Positions 1-7,806 of a stretch of 17,041 nucleotides of DNA are shown here, in pieces. The position numbers and the translations under genes are program-made. Below the pieces are notes generated by a model. That model had not been told where the DNA came from. It did no database searches and saw only the letters and a program-made list of their open reading frames with translations. The DNA comes from an uncultured Clostridia bacterium (GTDB lineage Bacteria > Bacillota > Clostridia > Oscillospirales > Acutalibacteraceae): NCBI GenBank assembly GCA_937897215.1, contig CALCBQ010000179.1, positions 1 through 17,041 of the forward strand. Reading direction: 5' to 3'. Numbering within the stretch: position 1 is the first letter of the stretch; the number at the start of each line of letters is the position of its first letter.

Positions 1-52
1 ATATCACAGCTTCTGTCAATAGCGAAAACGCGGCTTTTTATCGCAATATTTC

Positions 53-81
53 TTGACCTTCTGGCAAAATCGTGTTATGAT
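53..81 (+). promoter_or_regulatory. Promoter of the tRNA-Ser gene
   Basis: A -35 box TTGACC (53-58) and a -10 box TATGAT (76-81) are separated by 17 bases. A TG at 73-74 gives an extended -10. The -10 ends 19 bases before the tRNA, so transcription should begin around 88 with a short 5' leader to be trimmed. The first 50 bases of the window hold nothing I can assign. Confidence 0.75.
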
Positions 82-100
82 ATTCGGGCAAACTTAATAT

Positions 101-191
101 GGAGATGTATCGAAGTGGTCGTAACGAGAACGACTCGAAATCGTTTTGTCCTTAGCCGGGCACGTGGGTTCGAATCCCACCATCTCCGCCA
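101..191 (+). tRNA. tRNA-Ser, anticodon CGA, with encoded CCA
   Basis: This is a class II tRNA that reads the serine codon UCG. The acceptor stem pairs 101-107 with 181-187 over seven perfect base pairs, followed by discriminator G188 and encoded CCA (189-191). The D stem pairs 110-112 with 125-127. The anticodon stem pairs 129-133 with 141-145 and encloses loop CTCGAAA, with anticodon CGA at 136-138. A long variable arm, pairing 147-151 with 158-162, is the hallmark of serine tRNAs. The T arm pairs 164-168 with 176-180 around TTCGAAT. It is transcribed alone, toward the ATPase operon, and no other tRNA is adjacent. Confidence 0.97.
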
Positions 192-236
192 AAAAAACAG
201 AGAAGATGCACTAAGCACCTTCTCTGTTTTTATTTT
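192..236. terminator. Bidirectional intrinsic terminator between the tRNA and the ATPase operon
   Basis: A 10-bp stem (196-205 with 219-228) continues inward through one mismatch to three more pairs (207-209 with 215-217) and a five-base loop. A T-rich run follows on the plus strand (227-238). A run of A at 191-197 gives a U run when the region is read from the minus strand. It starts immediately after the tRNA CCA and lies about 34 bases past the stop of subunit K, so it can end both converging transcripts. Confidence 0.88.
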
Positions 237-261
237 TTGTTTTTTGCTTTTATTAACTGAA

Positions 262-687
262 TCAACCAAGTGCAACCATGCTGAAAACAAGGGCGAACAA
301 TGCAACTGTTTCGCAAAGACCAACAACTGTAATGTACTGTGAAAAGCCCTTACCTGTTTCTGCCAAAGCATCTGCACCTGCTGCACCTGCTTTACCCTGG
401 TAAACTGCAGAGAACGCCATTGCAACACCTGATGCAATACCAAGACCGAGCAAGAACGCAGGGTCTGCATCGGAAGCCTTCATCTGTTGCATAAGAAGGA
501 AGCCGTAAATTGTCTGTGTAAGAGGAGCACCTGCAAAAACTGTAAGAATAAACGGTGCTGCCTTATTACTCATATAACACTTTTTCCAAGCACCGATTGA
601 TGCCTGACCTGCGTAACCGATACCAATAGCAGAGCCGATTGCGGCAATACCCATAGCTAATGCTGTACCTAATAATCCTAAATTCAT
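262..687 (-). CDS. atpK: V-type ATPase subunit K (membrane rotor ring proteolipid)
   Basis: This 141-residue membrane protein forms the ion-carrying rotor ring of a V/A-type ATPase. The sequence is two fused helical hairpins (four membrane helices, about 4-32, 45-68, 78-104 and 115-140), the double-hairpin form of NtpK. Only the second hairpin carries the ion-binding carboxylate, E126 in GLCETVAL. TM2 has P55-L-T57-Q58 and TM3 has Q97 in YQGKAGAAG. These align by eye with the T64, Q65, Q110 and E139 sodium ligands of Enterococcus hirae NtpK, so sodium coupling is inferred. It is the last gene of the operon, 22 bases after subunit I, with AAGGAGA six bases before its ATG. A strong ribosome site suits a ring needing many copies. 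Annotated elsewhere as ntpK. Confidence 0.95.
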   Translation of the reverse strand: MNLGLLGTALAMGIAAIGSAIGIGYAGQASIGAWKKCYMSNKAAPFILTVFAGAPLTQTIYGFLLMQQMKASDADPAFLLGLGIASGVAMAFSAVYQGKAGAAGADALAETGKGFSQYITVVGLCETVALFALVFSMVALG

Positions 688-709
688 AATAATTCTCCTT
701 TATATCAAA

Positions 710-2623
710 TTATTCTTCAAATGGTTTAAACTTATGCCCACTCCACGACATATCCAGATGCGAAGAGAATTCCAATGTGTTAAGTCTTATACCGTGAACT
801 ATAACAGATAAAACGTTCAATATCATATTAAGTCCGTGACCAAACACCAAAAGAACAATGGCAATTATCATAAACATAAAGTTCCCCAGTAAGGGACCTG
901 CTAACTCATTAACAGTAGCTGATATTGCTGCACCTGCAAGGCCGACAGCCCACAAGCGAATATATGAAACAATATCAGAGAATACGTTAACAACACCAAG
1001 CAGAACAGAAACAATGTTTGTAAGGCTTGAAAGAATTGATTTTATAATGCTACCCTCATAGTTTGAGAAAACAAAGCTCATTACAAAACCAACTGCTATA
1101 AGCACAATAGCAACAGTTCCTATTGGTATACCTGCAACAACAAGACCAAAGCTAAATACCTGTGCATTAACAACAAGGCTTAAAACTACATAATATATGC
1201 CCAAAAGCTGTAATATTGAGCCTATATCACCAAGCATTTTAATTGACTTTCTGTTCCTTACAGCACCTTTAATATGGGCAACTGTAAGCTGTACCAAAGC
1301 TAATGTGAAGCAGAAAATCTGTAAATTTTGTGATGTTGTAAGGCCAACACCCGGCTCTGTCCAAGGAAGGCTCCAAATTTTATCTGCATACACATTTGAG
1401 AAAACGGGAACAGATAATGCTTTCAGCCACTCAGGAAGCTGTTCGGGAGCAAGACCGAACCAAGTACACGTAAGTGTACCCCAAAGCACAGTTGACAAGC
1501 CGAAAAGTCCAACAAGCAGGAATGCAGGCTGCACATTTTGCTTAGTAGCAAGTGCTTTTATAACAGGTATTGCAGCGACTGCTGTAATTAATATGCCGTA
1601 ACCCCCATCTCCGAAAATTATACCGAAGAATATGAGTATAAACGCTAAAAACCAACCTGAAATATCGTACTCAAAATAACCCGGTACAGTACCAAGGAAA
1701 TCGGTAAGTGGGTAAATAAGGCTTACAAACTTATTGTTTTTAAGCTTAGTTGGAACATTGTCCTCCTCGGTCGGCTCCTCAATAAGAAGTCCCCAAGAGC
1801 ATTTAGCAGCCTCCTCTTGAAGCTTACTGATATTTTCAGCCTCAATATAGCCTTTAAAGTATGCAATATAAACAGGCTTACTTGTATTTTCTGAAAGGTT
1901 TTCGCCTTCCATACCTGTTGCGTAGGTTTCAAGCTCTACCTCTTTTTCTACAGCCTTTATTGCACTTTTAAAGCTATCAATATAGCAAGCATAAGAGAGT
2001 ATTTCTTCCCTGAGCTTTTGTGCCTGTAAGGATAATTCATCTATACGTGCACGCATCTTTGCTGTAGACATTTTCGGAAGCTCAAGCTTATAAGCTTTTA
2101 TTGAAGCAATTATATCTGCCTCTTCTTCATAATCGGATTTCACCAGCAAGAACTGAACGGTTGATTTTGTTGAAGCTAATCTGACGGTTCTTACACCTTC
2201 GGGAAGTGCTTCGTACTCAGCACCGGGCATTTCGTACAGTTCGACTGTAACCCCCTTTTGTGCAAGCTCAAGCACTGAATCGGGGTCAATATCACTCCAG
2301 CCTTTAAGTCTGTCAAGCTCGGTTTTTAAAGAGAGTTTTTCAGCTGTTAGTAGCTTTTCCTCCGAGTCAAGCAACAATATTTTTTCGGCTATTGCAACAG
2401 CCTCAGAAGCTTCTACATTTTTTTGTTCAATCTTTTTAACCTTACCGATAACAAAAACTGCATTTTCAAGTAATGAAATTTTTTCGGTAAGCTTAGCAAG
2501 CTTTTCTCCTGAGCCTTCACTAATTTCAATGTGAACAAGCCCTAATTTACGAAGCTTTTTAAGTGTTTGTGTTTTTTTATCTCCCATAGTAATGAGAGAA
2601 ACCTTTTTCATTGGCACTATCAT
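710..2623 (-). CDS. atpI: V-type ATPase subunit I (membrane stator, a-subunit homologue)
   Basis: This 637-residue protein is the stator that holds the ion half-channels against the K ring. The N-terminal half (about 1-305) is soluble and rich in coiled coil and should bind the peripheral stalk. The C-terminal half has seven or eight membrane helices starting near residue 320 (FFGIIFGDGGYG). The hallmark SYIRLWAVGLAG lies in the penultimate helix region, and its R556 is the expected essential arginine facing the ring carboxylate. The closing FGHGLN and VHGIRLNTLEF signatures are also present. The ATG overlaps the stop of subunit D (ATGA), and its ribosome site GAGGAGG lies inside the last codons of D, so translation should be coupled. 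An in-frame ATG four codons later is a possible alternative start. Also named ntpI. Confidence 0.96.
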   Translation of the reverse strand: MIVPMKKVSLITMGDKKTQTLKKLRKLGLVHIEISEGSGEKLAKLTEKISLLENAVFVIGKVKKIEQKNVEASEAVAIAEKILLLDSEEKLLTAEKLSLKTELDRLKGWSDIDPDSVLELAQKGVTVELYEMPGAEYEALPEGVRTVRLASTKSTVQFLLVKSDYEEEADIIASIKAYKLELPKMSTAKMRARIDELSLQAQKLREEILSYACYIDSFKSAIKAVEKEVELETYATGMEGENLSENTSKPVYIAYFKGYIEAENISKLQEEAAKCSWGLLIEEPTEEDNVPTKLKNNKFVSLIYPLTDFLGTVPGYFEYDISGWFLAFILIFFGIIFGDGGYGILITAVAAIPVIKALATKQNVQPAFLLVGLFGLSTVLWGTLTCTWFGLAPEQLPEWLKALSVPVFSNVYADKIWSLPWTEPGVGLTTSQNLQIFCFTLALVQLTVAHIKGAVRNRKSIKMLGDIGSILQLLGIYYVVLSLVVNAQVFSFGLVVAGIPIGTVAIVLIAVGFVMSFVFSNYEGSIIKSILSSLTNIVSVLLGVVNVFSDIVSYIRLWAVGLAGAAISATVNELAGPLLGNFMFMIIAIVLLVFGHGLNMILNVLSVIVHGIRLNTLEFSSHLDMSWSGHKFKPFEE

Positions 2624-3252
2624 AATGAATATACCTCCTCTACAGGGGCCACATCATTACGAATGGCAATTTTACGTTTAGATATTTTTGAACGTACAAC
2701 AGCACTAACCTGTTGGTCTGCCAAATAAATTGATATTTTTTTAATATTTGCCTGGGTTTCGGGTATTTTAACCTTTTCAAACAAATTCACCCTTTGTGAG
2801 GTTGATAAAAGCTCAGCCTCTAAAAGTATAACTTGTTCATCTAACACCTCAGCCTCTAAATCGAGCAGCATTGCCTTTTCCATATGGTTTGCAGCAATAT
2901 CTACCCACAAAGGAGTTTCATACAGGTCATAATCTGCCCTGTCAAATTCTGCGCCCTCAAAGGTTGGTATATCAACACCTGCAATATTACCTCTGCCCTT
3001 TCGAATGCTTTTAACGGTAATTATGCCTTGAGGGAAAGCTCCTTTTTCGCTAAATACGGCAATCCATTCGTTAAAGCCAAGCTCAAGCTCTTCTTTTTGC
3101 CTTCTTACATCAATAGCACGTGCTTGGATACCACGAATTTCTGCATGAAGCTGTTGTTTTTTAAGTGTTAGAGTAGGCAAATATCTGCAGTACATTTTAA
3201 GGGCATCCTTTTGTACCTTTAACTCGTTTTTAGTTAATTTGATTTTTGCCAA
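2620..3252 (-). CDS. atpD: V-type ATPase subunit D (central rotor shaft), TTG start
   Basis: This 210-residue protein is the central shaft that turns inside the A3B3 head and couples ATP chemistry to ring rotation. It begins with KIKLTKNELKVQKDAL, typical of the family, and consists mainly of two long helices (about 5-70 and 120-190) that should pack as an antiparallel coiled coil. The late RVNLFEKVKIPE segment matches the conserved RVNALE-type signature. The start codon is TTG at 3250-3252: AAGGAGG overlaps the stop of subunit B and lies nine bases upstream, and no ATG lies nearby in frame. The gap to B is 14 bases, and the end overlaps subunit I by four bases. Also named ntpD. Confidence 0.95.
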   Translation of the reverse strand: MAKIKLTKNELKVQKDALKMYCRYLPTLTLKKQQLHAEIRGIQARAIDVRRQKEELELGFNEWIAVFSEKGAFPQGIITVKSIRKGRGNIAGVDIPTFEGAEFDRADYDLYETPLWVDIAANHMEKAMLLDLEAEVLDEQVILLEAELLSTSQRVNLFEKVKIPETQANIKKISIYLADQQVSAVVRSKISKRKIAIRNDVAPVEEVYSL

Positions 3253-3266
3253 AACTTAAATCCTCC

Positions 3267-4562
3267 TTAATCTTCAGGCCAGAACTCGTCTGTAAGCTCG
3301 GATTTTATACCTGTTTCATCTTTTTCGAAACATTCAGCTAATATTTTCCAGCCTAAATCAAGGGAGTTTTCAAGTGATAAATTAACAGATAAATCCATTA
3401 ATTCATTCTCAAAAAGAATACCGTATTTTAAGAGCTTTTCATCCCAACGGCTCATAGAAAAGCCCATGTTTTTCTTTTCAAGAGTTTCTTTATATGCTGA
3501 ATACAAGCGAATCATTGCATCCATAAGTGCACGGTGGTCCTTACGTGTTTTTCCGTTAACATTCTGCTTAAGACGGGAAAGCGAGCCAAATGGCTCAATA
3601 CGGCCACCCTTAAGGTAATACTGACCCTCTGTAATGTAGCCTGTGTTGTCAGGTACAGGGTGAGTAACGTCGTCACCGGGCATTGTTGTTACTGCTAATA
3701 CTGTTACAGAGCCGGAATCAGCAAAGTCAACAGCCTTTTCGTAACGGGAAGCAAGCTGTGAATAAAGGTCTCCGGGGTAACCTCTGTTAGAGGGCACCTG
3801 CTCTTGAGTAATAGCAATTTCCTTCATAGCATCAGCAAAGTTTGTCATATCGGTAAGCAGAACCAAAACATCCTTATCCTGCAAAGCAAACTGCTCTGCA
3901 ACTGCCAAAACCATATCGGGAATCATCATACATTCAACGGTTGGGTCAGACGCTGTGTGAATAAACATAACGGTTTTACTTAATGCGCCACCCTTTGAAA
4001 GCTCTTCTTTAAAGTACAAGAAATCATCATATTTCAAGCCCATACCACCAAGCACAATTACATCTGCCTCAGCCTGCATTGCAATACGTGCAAGAAGCTG
4101 GTTGTACGGCTCACCTGAAATAGAGAAAATCGGCAGTTTCTGTGAAACAACCAATGTATTAAACATATCAATCATTGGTATATTCGTTCTCATCATTCGG
4201 TTAGCAAGTATACGGTTAACAGGGTTAACGGAAGGACCACCGATAGGCTTCATATTATCTGCAAGTGCAGGGCCCTTATCCCTTGGCTCACCCGAACCGT
4301 TAAATATACGGCCAAGTAAATCTTCACTAAAGGAAACCTGCATTTCGTGGCCTAAAAATCTAACCTCATCGCCTGTAGATACGCCTTGACCACCTGCAAA
4401 AACCTGCAAGGAAACAACATCGCCCTCGATTTTATTTACCTGTGCAAGTGATTTGCCGAAGCGAGTGTTAATTTGTGCCAATTCCTTATACTGAACGCCT
4501 GTTGCCTTTACTGTAATAACGTTACCGGTGATAGATTCAATTCTGTTATAAACCTTATTCAT
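3267..4562 (-). CDS. atpB: V-type ATPase subunit B (non-catalytic head subunit)
   Basis: This 431-residue subunit alternates with A in the cytosolic A3B3 head. The N-terminal beta barrel is about residues 5-70. The nucleotide-binding fold lacks a true P-loop and has SGEPYNQ (149-155) there, as expected for B. The acidic strand VLVLLTDMTNFADAMKE (232-248) and GYPGDLYSQLA (261-271) follow. GSLSRLK carries R330, the expected arginine finger to the A active site. I chose the ATG at 4562, two bases after the stop of A, because AAGGAGG lies ten bases before it. A TTG two codons upstream would overlap the A stop but sits only four bases from the ribosome site. Also named ntpB. Confidence 0.96.
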   Translation of the reverse strand: MNKVYNRIESITGNVITVKATGVQYKELAQINTRFGKSLAQVNKIEGDVVSLQVFAGGQGVSTGDEVRFLGHEMQVSFSEDLLGRIFNGSGEPRDKGPALADNMKPIGGPSVNPVNRILANRMMRTNIPMIDMFNTLVVSQKLPIFSISGEPYNQLLARIAMQAEADVIVLGGMGLKYDDFLYFKEELSKGGALSKTVMFIHTASDPTVECMMIPDMVLAVAEQFALQDKDVLVLLTDMTNFADAMKEIAITQEQVPSNRGYPGDLYSQLASRYEKAVDFADSGSVTVLAVTTMPGDDVTHPVPDNTGYITEGQYYLKGGRIEPFGSLSRLKQNVNGKTRKDHRALMDAMIRLYSAYKETLEKKNMGFSMSRWDEKLLKYGILFENELMDLSVNLSLENSLDLGWKILAECFEKDETGIKSELTDEFWPED

Positions 4563-4564
4563 TA

Positions 4565-6334
4565 TCAATCACCCTCCTTAAGTAAAAGCCTTGCTTTTTC
4601 GGTTAATGCACCATTACCCTCTTGGTAAAGCGCATCAATTTCAAGCTCTGCATTTTTAAATGCTTCACTCTCAAACTCTTTGTAGTTCCAGTCAATAAAC
4701 CTTTGACGCATACGGTTAAAGTAGCTGCGAGCATCATCCTTGTTTTCGAGAGCATAATCACTACCTAAAACAAAAACAAGCTTATTAATAACATATTGCT
4801 GGCGCTGTGTTGTACAGTTTGCATCAACTGCATCAAAAGAGTTTTGCTGTAAATAAACTGCATCAAGCATTTCTGCCTTAAGGTAGGTTATATAGTCAAG
4901 CAAGGATGTACCCTCTTCACCAACAACCTTCATCATTGAGCCGATTTCATCACCATGGTGAAGAATAGCTTTGCAGTAATCAACCTTATCTGCTGCAACA
5001 ACACTCCTATATTTTGACCAGGAAATAAGTGGGTCAATTGCAGGATACTTTCTTGCATCAGAGCGCTCACGTGATAAGCCGTGGAATGCACCAACAACCT
5101 TTAAGGTTGCCTGTGTAACAGGCTCTTCAAAGTTACCACCTGCAGGAGAAACAGTACCACCAATTGTAACGGAGCCTGTGCTGCCATCGGGCAAACGAAC
5201 ACAACCTGCTCTTTCATAGAAAGCAGCAATATATGATTCAAGGTATGCAGGGAAAGCCTCTTCACCTGGAATTTCTTCAAGTCGGCCTGACATTTCTCGA
5301 AGTGCCTGTGCCCAACGAGATGTTGAGTCTGCGAGAAGAAGAACATTAAGTCCCATCTGACGATAATACTCTGCAAGTGTTACAGAGGTATAAACTGATG
5401 CTTCACGAGAAGCAACCGGCATAGAAGAAGTATTACAGATAATAATTGTACGTTCCATAAGTGAACGACCTGTTCTAGGGTCAGTAAGTTCAGGAAACTC
5501 AGTTAGTGTTTCAACAACTTCACCTGCACGCTCACCACAAGCAGCGATAATAACAATATCCACATCTGCGTATTTAGAAGTTGTGTGCTGTAACACAGTT
5601 TTACCTGCACCAAATGGTCCGGGAGTGCAATATGTGCCACCCTTTGCAACAGGGAAGAAGGAGTCAATAAGACGTACCTTTGTTTCCATTGTTTCAACCG
5701 GTGCCAATCTTTCACTATAACATTTAACAGCACGTTTTACAGGCCACTTAAAAGACATAGAAACAGGGATTTCGCGACCACGCTCATCTGTTAATACTGC
5801 AACAGTTTCTTTTACTGTGTATTCGCCTTTTTCTACGATTGATTTTAATGTGTATTTCTCAAGAAGATAAAATGGAACAAAAATTTTGTGGGTAAATGGT
5901 CCTTCAGGAACTGTACCGATATATTCACCTGCGCGTAAAGTATCACCCACTTGTGCAGTAGGTGTAAACTCCCATTTTTTCTCAAGATTAAGTCCATCGG
6001 CATAAATTCCACGTTCCAAGAACCAGCCTGCCTGTTCAGCTAAAACAGGCAACGGATTTTGAAGGCCATCATAAACCTGACCTAACAATCCTGGACCAAG
6101 CTCTGCTGACAACATATCACCGGTGAAATTAACCTCGTCACCACACTTGATACCATCAGTCATTTCATAAACCTGAATTTGTGCGATATTACCTTTTATA
6201 CGGATAACCTCACTTTTAAGTGATGTGTCACCAACTTTAACAAAGCAGATTTCATTCATTGAAACATTGCCCTGAAATTCAACTGACACAAGGTTACCGT
6301 TTATGCTTACAACCTTTCCTGTATTTTCGGTCAT
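4565..6334 (-). CDS. atpA: V-type ATPase catalytic subunit A
   Basis: This 589-residue subunit hydrolyses or makes ATP in the A3B3 head. In order it shows an N-terminal beta barrel (about 5-70), the A-specific non-homologous region (about 115-190), then the catalytic core. The core has Walker A GPFGAGKT (239-246, K245), the GERAGE motif holding catalytic E269, and Walker B-type strand VLLLADSTSR (331-340, D336). The C-terminal helical domain follows. The length is normal for the family. The ATG overlaps the stop of the preceding gene by one base (TAATG), with GGAGG seven bases upstream, so the two are translationally coupled. Nothing in the sequence distinguishes pump from synthase direction. 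Also named ntpA. Confidence 0.98.
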   Translation of the reverse strand: MTENTGKVVSINGNLVSVEFQGNVSMNEICFVKVGDTSLKSEVIRIKGNIAQIQVYEMTDGIKCGDEVNFTGDMLSAELGPGLLGQVYDGLQNPLPVLAEQAGWFLERGIYADGLNLEKKWEFTPTAQVGDTLRAGEYIGTVPEGPFTHKIFVPFYLLEKYTLKSIVEKGEYTVKETVAVLTDERGREIPVSMSFKWPVKRAVKCYSERLAPVETMETKVRLIDSFFPVAKGGTYCTPGPFGAGKTVLQHTTSKYADVDIVIIAACGERAGEVVETLTEFPELTDPRTGRSLMERTIIICNTSSMPVASREASVYTSVTLAEYYRQMGLNVLLLADSTSRWAQALREMSGRLEEIPGEEAFPAYLESYIAAFYERAGCVRLPDGSTGSVTIGGTVSPAGGNFEEPVTQATLKVVGAFHGLSRERSDARKYPAIDPLISWSKYRSVVAADKVDYCKAILHHGDEIGSMMKVVGEEGTSLLDYITYLKAEMLDAVYLQQNSFDAVDANCTTQRQQYVINKLVFVLGSDYALENKDDARSYFNRMRQRFIDWNYKEFESEAFKNAELEIDALYQEGNGALTEKARLLLKEGD

Positions 6335-6888
6335 TATTTAGCCTCCAACCTATCTCCATTCATGATGGAGTTGTAAATATTTCTATATGCGATTTCACCA
6401 GCGTTTGTGTCAAACTGTCTTATGTGCGAAATCAATTTTAATTTTAATCCATAATAATAAACAAATTCCTCTGAAAAATTATCCATTGGTCTAAGAGTTT
6501 CCAGAAACTCTAAACGATATGAATTAAGAAACTTTTCTGCGTCCATAGGACTTTCAATCTCTATAGCAGTATCTGCTATTTTTATAAGTTCATTTGACAA
6601 TACATTGTTTTCAATATCAAATGACTTTTTCATTTTATCGGCTCTTACTTTTGCAAGAGCAAGACGTAAATTACGTTCACCTTTGTTCCAATTTTCGATT
6701 ACAAATGAACTTGATTTTTCGTAGGTCTTTGATGGTAAAAGTGTTATTTTATTAATTTCATTCTGTATCCTTTTACCTGAAAGCTCATTGCATAACTCAA
6801 AAAATCGTTCTTCAGTAATCGGCAACGGCATATTTTCACTGATTCCATCCAAAGACGGTAACTGTGATATTAAATAGTATTCTGACAT
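6334..6888 (-). CDS. DUF2764-like protein of the V-type ATPase operon
   Basis: This 184-residue soluble protein has no signal peptide or membrane segment. It starts MSEYYLISQLPSL, which resembles the opening of DUF2764 proteins, and it occupies the slot between E and A where DUF2764 genes sit in chlamydial, spirochaetal and Bacteroidetes V-ATPase operons. The rest looks helical, with a basic charged middle (about 70-95) and FVYYYGLKLKLISHIR near 140-157. Its role is not established. Because no C (d-type) subunit is encoded here, and C proteins are also helical with YY-rich segments, it may link the head to the membrane ring; that is inference. Subunit E stops two bases upstream, and the stop overlaps the start of A, which argues for a structural or assembly partner. 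A divergent C subunit is the main alternative. Confidence 0.7.
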   Translation of the reverse strand: MSEYYLISQLPSLDGISENMPLPITEERFFELCNELSGKRIQNEINKITLLPSKTYEKSSSFVIENWNKGERNLRLALAKVRADKMKKSFDIENNVLSNELIKIADTAIEIESPMDAEKFLNSYRLEFLETLRPMDNFSEEFVYYYGLKLKLISHIRQFDTNAGEIAYRNIYNSIMNGDRLEAK

Positions 6889-6890
6889 AA

Positions 6891-7499
6891 TTATTCCGCC
6901 TCTTTCAAAAGTTTAACAACCTTTGGGCTTAAATAATTTGACATCATATCCACAACAGCTTCAGTAGAGTAGTCGTAATAAGCACCATTGTTATTAACTG
7001 AAATACGGAATCCACCGTCAAAATTATCATTAGCTTTAAGAGTAATGCCTTTTGAAATTTTTTCTTTAAGAGAAGAAAGAATAGTTTTTTCAAGCAATTC
7101 AACGTCGTTGCTGTTTAAAATAACTTCAATTTCTTCCACATCAGGTTTGTTTGCCCAACTCTCAACAACACTTGTAACAAGTTGTGATAATGTGTCTGCA
7201 GAATAAACTGAATCAACTGTTTCATTAATAATGACATTCAACTCTCTTGTAACACTTTCTCTGAAAGAAATAAGAAGATTTCTTCCTGCCTGACGAATAG
7301 CGTCATCACTTGACTTTATCATTTTTTCATTCTCAAGCTTAGCATCGGCAAGTATTTTATTTGCCTGAGCCTTTGCATCTGCAACAATTTTTTCGGCTTC
7401 TGACTTTGCAGAATCAACAATGCTTTTTGCTTCTGTTTCTGCTACCTCAACACCATCTTTTTTTATCTGGTCGATGAGTTCTTGTAATTGTATTTCCAT
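6891..7499 (-). CDS. atpE: V-type ATPase subunit E (peripheral stalk)
   Basis: This 202-residue protein forms the peripheral stalk that stops the A3B3 head from spinning with the rotor. Residues 1 to about 75 are a continuous charged helix of Ala, Glu and Lys heptads, typical of the stalk. Residues from about 105 to the end form the globular part, with the GGFRISVNNNGAYYDYS segment near 161-177, which is characteristic of E. It is the first gene of the operon, with AAGGAGA seven bases before the ATG and a leader of about 110 bases. In two-protein stalks E pairs with G; no G gene is present, so its partner is unknown. Also named ntpE. Confidence 0.9.
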   Translation of the reverse strand: MEIQLQELIDQIKKDGVEVAETEAKSIVDSAKSEAEKIVADAKAQANKILADAKLENEKMIKSSDDAIRQAGRNLLISFRESVTRELNVIINETVDSVYSADTLSQLVTSVVESWANKPDVEEIEVILNSNDVELLEKTILSSLKEKISKGITLKANDNFDGGFRISVNNNGAYYDYSTEAVVDMMSNYLSPKVVKLLKEAE

Positions 7500-7554
7500 A
7501 AAAGTTTCTCCTTTTCAGGTTGTTTTAAATATAGTGATAATTATATTCTGTTAT

Positions 7555-7593
7555 AAAAAATGGAACCAAAATCCTCTGCAGTCAGCTGGTTCC
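7555..7593 (-). promoter_or_regulatory. Terminator-like leader hairpin, possible attenuator of the ATPase operon
   Basis: Read on the minus strand, GGAACCA (7593-7587) pairs perfectly with TGGTTCC (7568-7562). One G-U pair lies inside, around a loop of 16 bases, and a run of six U (7560-7555) follows after a single A. It lies about 20 bases after the predicted transcription start and about 55 bases before the ATG of subunit E. Its position inside the leader suggests conditional termination or a 5' stabilising stem. I do not recognise a riboswitch class or a clear antiterminator. Confidence 0.5.
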
Positions 7594-7617
7594 GTTTAAT
7601 ACAATATTAACGGATTA

Positions 7618-7645
7618 ATTATATCACACTCACTTTTTTTGTCAA
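7618..7645 (-). promoter_or_regulatory. Consensus promoter of the V-type ATPase operon
   Basis: On the minus strand a perfect TTGACA (7645-7640) and a perfect TATAAT (7623-7618) are separated by 16 bases, and the spacer starts with an A run. Transcription should begin near 7611. Both boxes match the housekeeping sigma consensus, so the promoter should be strong unless restrained downstream. Confidence 0.85.
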
Positions 7646-7777
7646 GATTATATGTTGAGTTCTAAAAAATGCCATACTTTTAAAAATAACGAAAGATTAT
7701 GTAAGAGAGTTTGCAGACCAATGATACCTATGTATTGTATAATAAGCACAATATACGAATAAAATTATTATTTGGTA

Positions 7778-7806
7778 TTGAAGAACGGCATATATTGTTT
7801 TATAAT
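7778..7806 (+). promoter_or_regulatory. Promoter of the giant surface-protein gene
   Basis: TTGAAG (7778-7783) and a perfect TATAAT (7801-7806) are 17 bases apart, giving a leader of about 35 bases. An inverted repeat GCATAT/ATATGC (7788-7793, 7805-7810) spans the -10. The gene's ribosome site AAGGGAG (7833-7839) is eight bases before the GTG start. Confidence 0.65.

Noticed and set aside
115..342. A plus-strand open frame of 75 codons starting inside the tRNA-Ser gene
   Set aside because: It begins within the tRNA D arm, passes through the terminator and overlaps the opposite end of subunit K, so it is a by-product of the structured RNA sequence.
75..470. An open frame on the minus strand crossing the tRNA and subunit K
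   Set aside because: It overlaps the tRNA and the terminator, runs in another frame through subunit K, has no ribosome site, and its composition is unlike a real protein.
4565..4568. TTG start for subunit B overlapping the stop of subunit A
   Set aside because: The ribosome site is only four bases away from this TTG but ten bases from the ATG at 4562, which also fits the family N-terminus.
7738..7743. A second TATAAT on the plus strand upstream of the surface-protein gene
   Set aside because: The nearest -35-like hexamer (TTGCAG, 7711-7716) is 21 bases away, too far for a normal promoter, and the promoter at 7778-7806 is better placed.
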